Source of the DNA: Ga0077560 sp046330395
GTDB taxonomy: Bacteria > Actinomycetota > Thermoleophilia > Miltoncostaeales > Miltoncostaeaceae
DNA: 64,000 bases
NCBI GenBank assembly: GCA_046330395.1
Contig: JAXLSS010000018.1
Span: 1-64,000 of the forward strand
Reading direction: 5' to 3'
A program made the position numbers and the translations under genes. Shown piece after piece: positions 38,697 to 47,422 of this stretch. The number at the start of each line of letters is the position of its first letter. Positions within the stretch are counted from its first letter, which is position 1. The notes beneath the pieces were generated by a model. The model did not search any database. It was not told the origin of the DNA and saw nothing but the letters and a program-made list of their open reading frames with translations.

Positions 38697-40352
38697 CTAT
38701 CGCTTGATGGTGATGCCGGCGGCTTCGCGGTCGAAGGTGTCGGCGGTGATGCCCTCGTCGCGCAGCTGCACCTTCTGCACGCGCTCGGTGGGGGTCTTGG
38801 GCAGGGTCGGCACGAACCGGATGTAGCGCGGCACCATGAAGTACGGCATCCGCTCGGCCATCCAGTGGGTCAGCTCCGCGGGGTCGGGGGCGTCGCCCTC
38901 GGGGATGCAGACGATCATGATCTCGTCCTCGGATGAGGCGCCCTCGCCGGCCTTGACGCCGATGGCCGCGGCCTCCCTGATCTGCGGGTGGTCACTCACC
39001 TGGCGTTCCACCTCCATGGAGGACACGTTCTCGCCGCGGCGGCGGATGTAGTCCTTCACGCGGTCCATGAAGTAGATGTAGCCCTGCTCGTCCTGGCGGC
39101 CGAGGTCGCCGGTGTGCAGCTTGAGGTTGCGGAAGTCCTCGGCGGTCTTCTCGGGCATCCCGTAGTAGGCGCGCATCACGATGTTCGGGATCTTCATGTC
39201 CACCACGATCTCGCCCGGGGTGTTGGCCGGCAGCACCCGGTCCGTGCCGGGTTCCACCACCGTCACCTCGTAGCCGGGGTTGCTCACCCCGATGGAGCCG
39301 GGCACCGGCGGGCGGGTGGGGTCCATGTAGGTGGCCATACCCGTCTCCGTCAGGCCGTACCCCTCGATGAACTTCACGCCGAAGCGCTCCTGGAACTCGA
39401 AGTAGATGTCCTTGGGAGCGGGGGCGGCGAACACCGTGTGCACCTTGTGGGCGCGGTCCAGCCCGGAGGCCGGGATGTTGTAGATGAAGTAGCTGACCGC
39501 GCCGATCGAGTTGAACACCGTGGCCTCGGCGTCGATCACCTGCTGCCAGAACTGGCTGCTGGAGAAGCGCTCCACGTAGGCCACGCGGCCACCGGCCACC
39601 AGGGCGGGGTAGCCCGTCAGCACCTGGGCGTTGCTGTGGAACAGCGGCAGGCAGGAGAAGAACGTGTCCTCGGAGAGGCTCTCCACGCTCTTGCCGGCGG
39701 TCGCGGAGATGACCTCCAGGAGGCCGCGGGCCGAGAAGTAGTCGGCGGCGTTCTGCTTGATCACGCCCTTCGAGCGGCCGGTGGTACCGGAGGTGAACAT
39801 GATCCGGGCGTCATCGGTCCACGAGTGCTCGATCCCCGACGGCTCGGCATCCGAGCCGGCCATCAACTCGGCCAGGGTCTCGTGCTTGACCGACGGGGCG
39901 GGACCCGCGTTGCCGGTCTCCAACACGATCACGTGCTCCAGCAGCGGCAGCTCGGCCTTGATCAGATCCAACCGGTCAAGGAACACATCGGCGATGAACA
40001 GCTTCTTGGCCTCGACCAGGTTGATGGTCCAGGACAGGAAATCACCCTTGTAGGCGGTGTTGATGCTGCTCATCACCCCACCGGCCTTGAGGATCCCGAA
40101 CCACACGGGAAGGAACTCCTCACAGTTGGGCAGCATCACCGACACCGACTCGCCCTTGGCCACACCCCGGGCGATCAGCCCGTTGGCCACCCGGTTGGCG
40201 CGCGCGTTGACCTCGCCGTAACTGACCCACCCGTTCCCCGCGAACTTCAGGAAATCCCGGTCCGGCGTGCGCTCGGCGTGGCCGCGCAGCACATCCACCA
40301 GTACCCACTTCGTGAGGTCCTCTTTGGTGTACCAATCACTCCAGTCAGCCAT
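38697..40352 (-). CDS. Acyl-CoA synthetase / AMP-dependent ligase
   Basis: 551 aa. ATG 40352 is chosen over an ATG six bases upstream because the GAGAAGG site is then well spaced. ANL superfamily: P-loop-like MFTSGTTGRSKGVIKQ, A5 motif FIEGYGLTETGMATYMD, A7 LHTGDLGRQDEQGY, hinge RVKDYIRRRGENVSSMEVE and the C-terminal region with KTPTERVQKVQLR, where the catalytic lysine lies. Overall character resembles crotonobetaine/carnitine-CoA ligase (CaiC). It activates a carboxylic acid to its CoA ester. Substrate unknown. Confidence 0.9.
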   Translation of the reverse strand: MADWSDWYTKEDLTKWVLVDVLRGHAERTPDRDFLKFAGNGWVSYGEVNARANRVANGLIARGVAKGESVSVMLPNCEEFLPVWFGILKAGGVMSSINTAYKGDFLSWTINLVEAKKLFIADVFLDRLDLIKAELPLLEHVIVLETGNAGPAPSVKHETLAELMAGSDAEPSGIEHSWTDDARIMFTSGTTGRSKGVIKQNAADYFSARGLLEVISATAGKSVESLSEDTFFSCLPLFHSNAQVLTGYPALVAGGRVAYVERFSSSQFWQQVIDAEATVFNSIGAVSYFIYNIPASGLDRAHKVHTVFAAPAPKDIYFEFQERFGVKFIEGYGLTETGMATYMDPTRPPVPGSIGVSNPGYEVTVVEPGTDRVLPANTPGEIVVDMKIPNIVMRAYYGMPEKTAEDFRNLKLHTGDLGRQDEQGYIYFMDRVKDYIRRRGENVSSMEVERQVSDHPQIREAAAIGVKAGEGASSEDEIMIVCIPEGDAPDPAELTHWMAERMPYFMVPRYIRFVPTLPKTPTERVQKVQLRDEGITADTFDREAAGITIKR

Positions 40353-40487
40353 GCGCATCCTTCTCGGGTGAAGTTGTCAGGGTGCGTGCCCGGGGAATCC
40401 CATGCGGGAGCCGCCCGGCGCACCATCCGGTCGCCACGAAGGTACCAACCTGAGCGGGGGGCGGGCAACGGCCCGAGGCCGCCGCGT

Positions 40488-41258
40488 TCAGGCGTCCCCC
40501 GTCACGCCCTCGTCGGCCAGGGCGCGCTCGAAGCCCTCCTCCACCAGCGCCAGCACCGTGGGCACCCACACCGCGTCCGCGGCGGGGTCGGGGGGCGGCC
40601 CGCCATCGGCCAGGCCATGCGCCGCGGCGGTGGCGGCCGGCGCGTCGGCCACGGCCAGGGCCCGCACCGCGTCGCGCGCCCATCCCCGGGTGTCGTCGTC
40701 GCCGGTGGAGCGGCTGAGGGTGTCCAGCGCCACGGCGTCCTCACCGGCATCCACATAGGCGGAGATCTCGTCGGCGAAGTCCTCGGGGTCGAGGTCCAGC
40801 AGGGCCACCACCACGCCGCCCACCGCACGGGCCGCGGCCAGCGCCCCGTCGCGCCCGCCGGCGGCCACGGCGGCCTCGGCGCCCACCATCAGGCGCTCGG
40901 CACGGCGCAGGGCGGCCGCCAGCTCCTGCGCGGCGCGCACCACCAGCGCCCGGGCCAGCGGGTTGCCGGGGTCGTCGCGCTCGGCCCAGGGCAGCACGGC
41001 GGCCAGATCCTCGCGGTCCGGGCCGTCCGCCCGGCCGAGGTGCATGCGCACGGCCGCGAGGACGGAGGGCTGCAGGCCGTCCCAGGTGTCGGCGGCGGCC
41101 GCGTCCACCAGCCGGTCCAGCGGCACGTCGCTCGAGGCGGGGCGTTCCATGGCCGCCGCCAGCCGCGCCACCGACTCGCCCATCATGCCGCGGGGGAAGG
41201 CCAGTCCCGTGCGCCGCAGCACGCGTCCCAGCACCACCGCGGGCGACGGATCGCTCAT
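40488..41258 (-). CDS. Hypothetical helical protein
   Basis: 256 aa, unrecognised. Ala/Asp/Leu-rich and predicted all-helical, acidic, with no membrane segment or signal. Segments such as VDAAAADTWDGLQPSVLAAV and ALVVRAAQELAAALRRAERL suggest an armadillo- or HEAT-like helical stack. It is divergent from the CDP-alcohol phosphotransferase gene with about 50 bases between starts. Confidence 0.65.
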   Translation of the reverse strand: MSDPSPAVVLGRVLRRTGLAFPRGMMGESVARLAAAMERPASSDVPLDRLVDAAAADTWDGLQPSVLAAVRMHLGRADGPDREDLAAVLPWAERDDPGNPLARALVVRAAQELAAALRRAERLMVGAEAAVAAGGRDGALAAARAVGGVVVALLDLDPEDFADEISAYVDAGEDAVALDTLSRSTGDDDTRGWARDAVRALAVADAPAATAAAHGLADGGPPPDPAADAVWVPTVLALVEEGFERALADEGVTGDA

Positions 41259-41309
41259 GCCGTGCCGCTGCGGCGTCGGGTGAGAGCTGATGCGCGACCG
41301 CGGGGGTTC

Positions 41310-42017
41310 ATGCCTTGGCTATCCTACCGGCGGTGCGGGTCGGCCCGCACCCTGCCGCGGCCACGGGGAGCGCGCATCACCACCGAAGTGCATCAGGTCG
41401 GCTCCGATCGGCCACGGGGCCCGCTCGCGGCCCTGGGGCGGGTGCTGCTGGCCATCGCCAACGCCCTGCGCCTCAGCCCCAACGCCCTCACGCTGCTGGG
41501 CCTGGCGGGGGTGTGCGGCGTGGGCGCGCTCATCATCGCCCGCGTCTGGGTGGTGGCCGGCCTGCTGTACGTGGCGTTCAGCCTGGCCGACTCCCTGGAC
41601 GGCACCCTGGCCCGCGCCCAGGGGCGGTCCACCAGCTTCGGCGCGTTCCTGGACTCCACCCTCGACCGCGTGGCCGAGGGGATCATCCTGGGGGCGCTGG
41701 GCATCGTGCTGGCGCAGAAGGGCCACGCGGTGGCGGTGGGCGCGTGCTTCGCGGCGCTGACCGCCTCGTTCATGGTGTCCTACACCCGGGCCCGCTCGGA
41801 GGGCCTGGGCATCGACAGCAACAAGGGCGGGCTGATGGGCCGGCCGGAGCGGCTGGTGCTGACCGGCGCGGGCATCTTCATGGGCGGGCTGGGATCGGTG
41901 CTGCCCGTGGTGATCTACGTGCTGGCGGCCCTGAGCACCGGCACCGCGCTGCACCGCATCCTGCACGTGCGCACCGCGCTGGACGCGCGTGACCGGGAGT
42001 CGCGGCCACCGGTGTGA
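41310..42017 (+). CDS. CDP-alcohol phosphatidyltransferase (PgsA/PIS type)
   Basis: About 235 aa from ATG 41310. A shorter start at GTG 41388 would give the usual EVHQVGSDRPRGPLA-type N-terminus, so the start is uncertain. Membrane enzyme with about six helices. The active-site signature DG-x2-AR-x8-G-x3-D-x3-D is complete (DSLDGTLARAQGR followed by GAFLDSTLDR). It makes a phosphatidyl-alcohol from CDP-diacylglycerol (inositol-phosphate or glycerol-phosphate class). It is translationally coupled to the glycosyltransferase-like fusion gene. Confidence 0.87.
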   Translation: MPWLSYRRCGSARTLPRPRGARITTEVHQVGSDRPRGPLAALGRVLLAIANALRLSPNALTLLGLAGVCGVGALIIARVWVVAGLLYVAFSLADSLDGTLARAQGRSTSFGAFLDSTLDRVAEGIILGALGIVLAQKGHAVAVGACFAALTASFMVSYTRARSEGLGIDSNKGGLMGRPERLVLTGAGIFMGGLGSVLPVVIYVLAALSTGTALHRILHVRTALDARDRESRPPV

Positions 42018-43807
42018 GGGTCCCGCGCACGGCCGCGTCTGAGATGATGCGCCGGGCCGTGAGCGACGTCCTTTCCATCGCCGTCGTCTGCCCCACGCCC
42101 TGGCCGCCGGGGGACGACGTGGCGTGGGCGGTGCGCGGGCAGGCCGACGCCCTGGCCGCCCGGGGGCACCGGGTGACCCTGCTGGTGCCGGGCACCGACC
42201 GGGCGCTCCTGGCCGAGGGCCGCCGGGTGCTGGCCGGACCCGCCGAGGGGCTGCGGGCACCGCCGGGCGCGGTGGAGGTGGTGTGCGTGGGCCGCGCCAT
42301 CCGCACCGGGCGCGCCGGCCACGTCACCGGCCCGCTGGATCTGGCGCAGGGCCTCGAGACCGCGCTGCGGCGCGGGGCGTTCGACGTGGTGCACGTGCAC
42401 GACCCGCTGGCCCCCTCCCCGGGCCTCACCGCACTGCGGCACACCGCGGCCGCCACCGTGGGCACCTTCCACCGGCCGCTGGTGAGCAGCTCGTTCCTGG
42501 GCCCCCTGGTGCAGCGCGCCGTGGACCGCCTGGACCTGCGCCTGGCCGACTCGGAGCTGGTGCAGCGGGCGGTGGCCCAGCTGCTGCCCGGCGGCTCCAC
42601 GGTGCTGCGTCCCGGCGCCGACCCCGCCCCGCCCGTCGCGGGCGACGGCATCGCCATCATCGCCCGGGGACGCGAGCGTGCGGGCCTGCGGTTCGCCCTG
42701 GCCTTGGCGCGTGACACGGACGCCGCCATCACCGTCATCGGGCCCCGGGAGGCGCCGTGGCGCACGCGCGCGGCCGTGCCGAAGGCCCTGCGCGACCGGG
42801 TCACCATCGTGGACGACACGGGCCCTGAGAGCTGGCACCGGCTGCTGGCCGGTGCCGCCATCGTGCTCGCAGCCACCCCGGGGGACGTGGACGACCCGGT
42901 CACCCGCATGGCGCTGTCCGGGGGGCGGCTGGTGCTGGCACCGGAGGGCCCGCAGGCCGCCGAGTGGCTGGTGGACGGCGAGACCGCGCTGGTGCTGCCG
43001 CCGTTCTCCCGCCCCGCGTGGCGGGACGCGCTTGCGGCGGCCCGCGCCGACCGGGCCCGCCGGGACTCCATCGGGCACACGGCCGCGGCGCGCACCCCCG
43101 GCCACGCGGCCACCGCCGCGCAGCTGGAGGACCACTACACCCGGGCCATGGCCCTGCGCGCGGCCCGGCACTCCGACCCGGGGGTGCAGGTGGTGGCCGA
43201 CCTGCGCGTGCGCCCCACCCCGGAGATGGACCCCGCGGCGTTCGCGCAGGCCTGCGTGGACGCCGGCCTGGACGTGGTGGCCGTGGCCGCCCCCGGCGAC
43301 CTGGAGCCGGCCCGCGCGGTGAAGGCGGCCGCCCCCCGCGACCTCACGGTGGTGGTGGGGCAGGAGGTGCACACCCGCGAGGGCGTGCTGATCGGCCTGG
43401 TGCTGTCCCAGCCGGTGCCGGACGGGCTGGACGTGGCCGACACCGCGCGCCTCATCCGGGGGCAGGGTGGCGTGGTGGTGGCACCGCACCCCGACACCTG
43501 CATCGCGCCCCCCGCGGAGGTGTTGCGGCGCAACGCCGCCCTCATCGACGCCTACGAGCTGGTCACCGCCACCGCCGGCCCCGCGGCCCCCGACGTGGGC
43601 CGGGCGGCCCAGCGCCTGGGCGTGGTGGTGAGCGCGGCCACGGTCACCGGCGCGCCCGAGAGCCTGGGCATGGTGGGCCTGTCCATGCGGGCGTTCATCG
43701 ACGGCCCGGGCCTGGTGGCCGCCCTGGCCGACGCCACCGTCATCCGACCGCGGCGCGGACGTCGCGCCCGGCGTGCACGCGCACGCGCCGCGTCCCGATC
43801 CACCTGA
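42014..43807 (+). CDS. Glycosyltransferase-PHP domain fusion with degenerate active sites
   Basis: 597 aa from GTG 42014, overlapping the previous stop (GTGA); GTG 42059 is an alternative. The GT-B (GT4-like) half, about 1-375, has RGQADALAARGHRVTLLVPG and VVHVHDPLAPSPGL, but where GT4 enzymes carry E-x7-E the text is DPVTRMALSGGRLVLAPEG. The PHP-like half (about 390-575) keeps TVVVGQEVHTREGVLIGLVL and GGVVVAPHPDT, but the first metal motif HxHxxxSDG and the TDH motif are replaced (ADLRVRPTPEM, VVAVAAPGDL). The tail is very basic. Next to PgsA-like, it may act in phosphoinositide mannoside-type lipid assembly, or be structural. Confidence 0.75.
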   Translation: MRVPRTAASEMMRRAVSDVLSIAVVCPTPWPPGDDVAWAVRGQADALAARGHRVTLLVPGTDRALLAEGRRVLAGPAEGLRAPPGAVEVVCVGRAIRTGRAGHVTGPLDLAQGLETALRRGAFDVVHVHDPLAPSPGLTALRHTAAATVGTFHRPLVSSSFLGPLVQRAVDRLDLRLADSELVQRAVAQLLPGGSTVLRPGADPAPPVAGDGIAIIARGRERAGLRFALALARDTDAAITVIGPREAPWRTRAAVPKALRDRVTIVDDTGPESWHRLLAGAAIVLAATPGDVDDPVTRMALSGGRLVLAPEGPQAAEWLVDGETALVLPPFSRPAWRDALAAARADRARRDSIGHTAAARTPGHAATAAQLEDHYTRAMALRAARHSDPGVQVVADLRVRPTPEMDPAAFAQACVDAGLDVVAVAAPGDLEPARAVKAAAPRDLTVVVGQEVHTREGVLIGLVLSQPVPDGLDVADTARLIRGQGGVVVAPHPDTCIAPPAEVLRRNAALIDAYELVTATAGPAAPDVGRAAQRLGVVVSAATVTGAPESLGMVGLSMRAFIDGPGLVAALADATVIRPRRGRRARRARARAASRST

Positions 43808-43858
43808 AACGTTGACGCGCAGGAACCGAAACAGGATCGGGAAATACCAGGGGCGTCA

Positions 43859-44524
43859 ATGAGCCCAGATCCTCCACGCCAACGTGCCGGCAACCGCCCC
43901 CGTCCGCTCCGGGCCGCCGGCCCGCCGACGGACGGCCCCAGCGGTCCCCCCGGTGACATCCAGGACGCCTACCTCAAGCGGGCCATCGCCGAGCTGAGCA
44001 CGCTCAACGATGAGATCGCCGCCTGGGCGGCCCACCATCACGCCGACGCGCTGCCGGTGCTGTCCTCCGGATCGCCGCAAGCCGAGATCGTGATGGTGAA
44101 GTGGTCGGCCAGTCTGGCCGAGCGGCAGGAGGGCGTCGCCTTCTTCGGGCGCGCCGGCAACGCCATCCTCAAGAGCGTGCAGCGCCTGGGCCTGGACCCG
44201 CTCACGCTGTACGGCACGCTGTGCGTCAAGGTGGACGACGCCGGCTTCCGGCCCGAGTGGCTGGCGCGGGAGCTGCAGATCGTCACGCCCAAGCTGGTGG
44301 TGCCCATGGGCAGCCGCGCGGTGGAGGCCGTCAACCAGCTGAAGGCACCCGGCAGCGTCCCCGTGGACGACACCCCGGGGGTGCTGCAGCGCTGGACCCC
44401 GGCCGCCGAGGTGATCGTGGTGCCGGACATCGACGAGTCGCTGGACGAGCAGGCCGCCAAGCGCACCTTCTGGGCCGCGTTCCGGGCCCTGGGCGACTGG
44501 CACCTGGCGCAGCCGCCCTACTAG
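43859..44524 (+). CDS. Uracil-DNA glycosylase superfamily protein
   Basis: 221 aa. A Pro/Arg-rich N-terminus (about 1-38) precedes a UDG-like fold: VLSSGSPQAEIVMVKWSASL, EGVAFFGRAGNAILKSVQRL (family pattern G-x-PF-G-x-AG), LYGTLCVKV and IVTPKLVVPMGSRAVEAVNQ. The Cys residues of 4Fe-4S families 4 and 5 are absent, and the water-activating motif (usually GExPG) reads VKWSAS, so catalysis is uncertain. It would act in base-excision repair if active. Gene order with the downstream membrane gene suggests co-transcription. Confidence 0.68.
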   Translation: MSPDPPRQRAGNRPRPLRAAGPPTDGPSGPPGDIQDAYLKRAIAELSTLNDEIAAWAAHHHADALPVLSSGSPQAEIVMVKWSASLAERQEGVAFFGRAGNAILKSVQRLGLDPLTLYGTLCVKVDDAGFRPEWLARELQIVTPKLVVPMGSRAVEAVNQLKAPGSVPVDDTPGVLQRWTPAAEVIVVPDIDESLDEQAAKRTFWAAFRALGDWHLAQPPY

Positions 44525-44535
44525 GCGCGGGAGCG

Positions 44536-45232
44536 ATGCGCGGCCCCCGCGCGGTCGAGTTGCTGCCGCTGGCGGTGTTCGGTGCCTACACCGCCGCCGC
44601 GGCGCACCTGCCCGCGCCCGCGGCCGGGACGACGGGCCAGGTGCTGACCGCCGCGGTGGGCAGCGCGCTGGTGGTGGCCGCGGTGGTGCCGGTGGCCCTG
44701 CGGGCCGCCACGCGCCGGGCGGCGGGCCTGGCGATCGGGGGCGCGGTGCTGGCCGGTGGCCGGCGCCCTGCTGTCGTCGGTGCCGCTTGCCGGGTGCGGG
44801 CGGCTGGCGCTGGCGATGGGGGTGGGCCTGTGGCTGGCGGGGATGGTGCGCCGCCCCGCCGAGTTGCTGGTGCTGTCGGCGTGCGCGGCGCTGGCCGACG
44901 CCGTGTCGGTGGCCGTGGGCCCCACGGGCTCGGCCGCGCACGCCGCCCCCCACGCCCTGCGCGCCGCGGGCGTGCGGTTACCCGGGTGGGACGGGTCGGC
45001 CGACGCCTGGATCGGGGTGGTGGACGTGGTGCTGCTGGTGGTGTTCGTGGCCGCCGCCCGCGCGACCGGCCTGCGCGGGCGTGCGACGGCGGCCACATGC
45101 GGGATCGCGGTGGTGGCGGGGGCGGCCCTCGCCGTGGGCCGGCACCTGCTGGTGCCCGCCATCACCGCCGCCGCGCTGGGCCTGTGGGCCGCCAACGGGG
45201 ACCGGCTCACCCGGATGGCGCGGGGCACCTGA
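44536..45232 (+). pseudogene. Hydrophobic membrane protein, one frameshift
   Basis: About 230 aa, unrecognised multi-pass membrane protein (about six helices) rich in Ala/Val/Gly. ATG 44536 follows GGGAG, 12 bases after the UDG-like stop. The first frame (ELLPLAVFGAYTAAAAHLPA) runs to about 44,758. The remainder lies in the next frame (LSSVPLAGCGRLALAMGVGL to LGLWAANGDRLTRMARGT). One inserted base in GGCCGGTGGCCGGCG explains it. The hydrophobic pattern continues smoothly across the joint, so an error is likely. Confidence 0.65.
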
Positions 45233-45247
45233 GTCGATTCACGACTC
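45231..45247. terminator. Small hairpin after the membrane-protein gene
   Basis: GAGTCG-attca-CGACTC, beginning at the stop codon. A 6-bp stem without T-run, so a weak terminator candidate. The rest of 45248-45424 holds no gene; it is the leader of the wall-hydrolase gene. Confidence 0.3.
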
Positions 45248-45424
45248 TGGCGGATCAGTGTTCGCCGGAACCATCCGAAACCTGCCGTCCGGCCCGTTCT
45301 GGCAGACTCGCCGACCGACGGAGTGGGAACACCCCGTTGGACGCCCCCGGCGACTCCCCGTGCCACCGCGCACGGAGCGGCACCCCACGCGGTGCCCGGA
45401 TGACGCCGAGGGGGACATCACGGC

Positions 45425-46020
45425 ATGGAGGCAACACTGAGGTTTCGCACCGCAGTCACCATTCCCGCAGTTGCGCTGGCGGCCGTGCCGCTGGCCATGG
45501 CCGCGGCCGACACCCCCTGTACGGCCCGCCCGCCACCCGGAGGCCACCGTCGCGGCAACCGCGACCCCGGTGGCACCGCAGCCCCTCACCCAGGCCACCG
45601 ACACCGGCGACCCCGCCGCGTTGCGCGCCCAGGTGGCCGATCTGCAGCGCCGCCTGGACGCCGAGCACGCCCTGCGGCTGCGGCAGGTGCGCGCCGTCCG
45701 CCACGCCACGGCGCTGAAGCTGCGCGGCGCCAGGTGCGGGCCGCACACAGCCCCGAGGCCGGCCACGCCATCGCGCTGGCGGCCGCGGCATACCACTTCA
45801 GCGAGGACAAGCTGCGGCGGGTGGCCACCTGCGAGTCCACCCTCAACCCCTGGCGTCCAACGGCCCGTACCTGGGGCTGTTCCAGTTCGGCGCGCCGCTG
45901 TGGGCCACCACGCCCTACCGGGCGTTCGCCCGCATCGACCCCTACGCCAACGCGATGGCGGCGGCGTGGGCGTTCTCACGCGGCATGCACCGGCACTGGC
46001 CCATCTGCGGCTACCGCTGA
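45425..46020 (+). pseudogene. Secreted lysozyme-like/transglycosylase-family protein, frame-broken
   Basis: About 198 aa. Signal peptide from ATG 45425 (AVTIPAVALAAVPLAMAAAD). A Pro/Thr-rich part (PEATVAATATPVAPQPLTQA) and a coiled-coil stretch (LRAQVADLQRRLDAEHALRL) are in a second frame. VRAAHSPEAGHAIALAAAAY and the catalytic-type CESTLNPW are back in the first frame, and GPYLGLFQFGAPLWATTPYR to PICGYR in a third. CESxxNP...GLFQF is the hallmark of SLT/Rpf-like peptidoglycan lysozymes. At least three frame changes fall within 400 bases. It probably cleaves wall glycan at the cell surface. Confidence 0.7.
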
Positions 46021-46036
46021 CCTTCGGCGGTACCGC

Positions 46037-47413
46037 TCAGGCGGTGGCGCGTGTGATGGGCCCCACCGCCTCCACGTGCGGGGTCTGGGGGAACATGTCC
46101 ACCGGCTGCACGTACTCCAACCGGTAGCCCCCCTCCACGAACCGCGCCGCGTTGTCGGCGAAGGTGGCCGGCTGGCACGACACGTACACCAGCGTGGGCG
46201 CACCCACCTCGAGGATCCGCCGCACCGCGCGCCCCGACAGGCCGCCACGCGGCGGGTCCACCACCACCACGTCGGCGGCGGGCAGCCGCTCGCGCTGCTC
46301 ACGCATCACCACGCCGACATCGCCGCACAGGGCCAGGTGGTTGGTCACACCGTTGGCCTCGGCGTTGCGGCGGGCGTCCTCCACGCCCTCCGGGACGATC
46401 TCGATGGACACCACCCGCGCCGCGTGCGCGCCGAGCGCGATGCCGATGCTGCCGACGCCGGCGAACAGGTCGTACAGCACCTGGCCGCCGTCCAGGCCCG
46501 CGGCCTCCGCCACCCTCCGGTACAGGTGGTCGGTCATCAGCGTGTTGGTCTGGAAGAAGCTGGGCGCCGACAGGCGCAGCCGCACGCCCATCACCGTTTC
46601 GGTGAACCAGTCGCGGCCCGTCACGGTGCGGGTGGGCAGGCCCTGGGTGGTCTCGGCCAGCCCGTCGTTGACCGCATGCAGCACCCCCACCACCTCGGGG
46701 TGCGCGGCGGCCAGCGCGGTGCCCACCGCGTCCATGGACTCCTCCGCCCCCGGGGCGCTCACCAGGGTCACCAGCACCTCGCCGGTGTTGACGCCCTCGC
46801 GCACCACCAGGTGCCGGAACACCCCGCGCTGCTCGCGCTGGTCGTACGGCGGCACCCCGGCGTCGTCCAGCAGGCGCCGCGCCGTGTCGCGCACCGCGTT
46901 GCCCAGCGGTGTGGCCAGCATGCAGGCGTCCAGGTGGATCACCTCGTCCCAGCGTCCGCGACGGTGGAACCCCAGGCGCATGCCCGCCCCGTCACCGCCC
47001 GGCGCGGCCGAGTACTCCATCTTGTTGCGGTAGCCGAAGGTGGCCACGGCGGCGTCCGTGGGCCGCACCTCGATGTCGGTGAGGTGCCCGATGCGCGCCA
47101 GGTGCTCGCGCACCTGATCCCGTTTTGCCTCCAGCGTGGCCTGGTAGGCAACGTGCTGCAGCCGGCACCCGCCGCACGCGGGCACGTACGGGCAGGGGGG
47201 CACAACGCGCCGCGGCGACGGGGTGAGCACCTCCACCAGGTCCGCGTCGGCGTAGCGGCGACGTGACCTGCGCACCCGGGTGCGCACGCGGTCGCCGGGC
47301 ACGGTGTCCGGCGTGAACACCACGAAGCCGTCGTGGCGGGCCACGCCCAGGCCCCCGAACGCCAGGTCGGCGATGTCCAGGGTGAGCTCGTCGTCGCGTT
47401 GCGGGCGTGCCAC
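46037..47413 (-). CDS. Class I SAM-dependent RNA methyltransferase, TrmA/RlmD family
   Basis: 458 aa from GTG 47413. An N-terminal TRAM-like domain (LTLDIADLAFGGLGVARHDG) is followed by the 4Fe-4S cluster motif PCPYVPACGGCRLQHVAY. Next is the Rossmann methyltransferase with LYDLFAGVGSIGIALGAHAA, VVVVDPPRGGLSGRAVRRIL and the catalytic Cys in LVYVSCQPATFADNAARF. It methylates C5 of a uridine in 23S rRNA or tRNA; which site cannot be told. Divergent from nagA with only ten bases between starts. Confidence 0.9.
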   Translation of the reverse strand: MARPQRDDELTLDIADLAFGGLGVARHDGFVVFTPDTVPGDRVRTRVRRSRRRYADADLVEVLTPSPRRVVPPCPYVPACGGCRLQHVAYQATLEAKRDQVREHLARIGHLTDIEVRPTDAAVATFGYRNKMEYSAAPGGDGAGMRLGFHRRGRWDEVIHLDACMLATPLGNAVRDTARRLLDDAGVPPYDQREQRGVFRHLVVREGVNTGEVLVTLVSAPGAEESMDAVGTALAAAHPEVVGVLHAVNDGLAETTQGLPTRTVTGRDWFTETVMGVRLRLSAPSFFQTNTLMTDHLYRRVAEAAGLDGGQVLYDLFAGVGSIGIALGAHAARVVSIEIVPEGVEDARRNAEANGVTNHLALCGDVGVVMREQRERLPAADVVVVDPPRGGLSGRAVRRILEVGAPTLVYVSCQPATFADNAARFVEGGYRLEYVQPVDMFPQTPHVEAVGPITRATA

Positions 47414-47422
47414 GGGCGGCGG

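Noticed and set aside
38988..42017. A 1009-codon plus-strand frame across the CoA ligase region
   Set aside because: It is the antisense of the ligase and the 256-aa gene; only its last part, from about 41,310, is the real CDP-alcohol phosphotransferase gene.
45248..45424. A c-di-AMP (ydaO-type) riboswitch upstream of the wall-hydrolase gene
   Set aside because: Such riboswitches often precede Rpf/lysozyme genes in actinobacteria, but I could not match the conserved GGGGAACC and CCGAAUCCGUCAGCUAACC-like blocks here.
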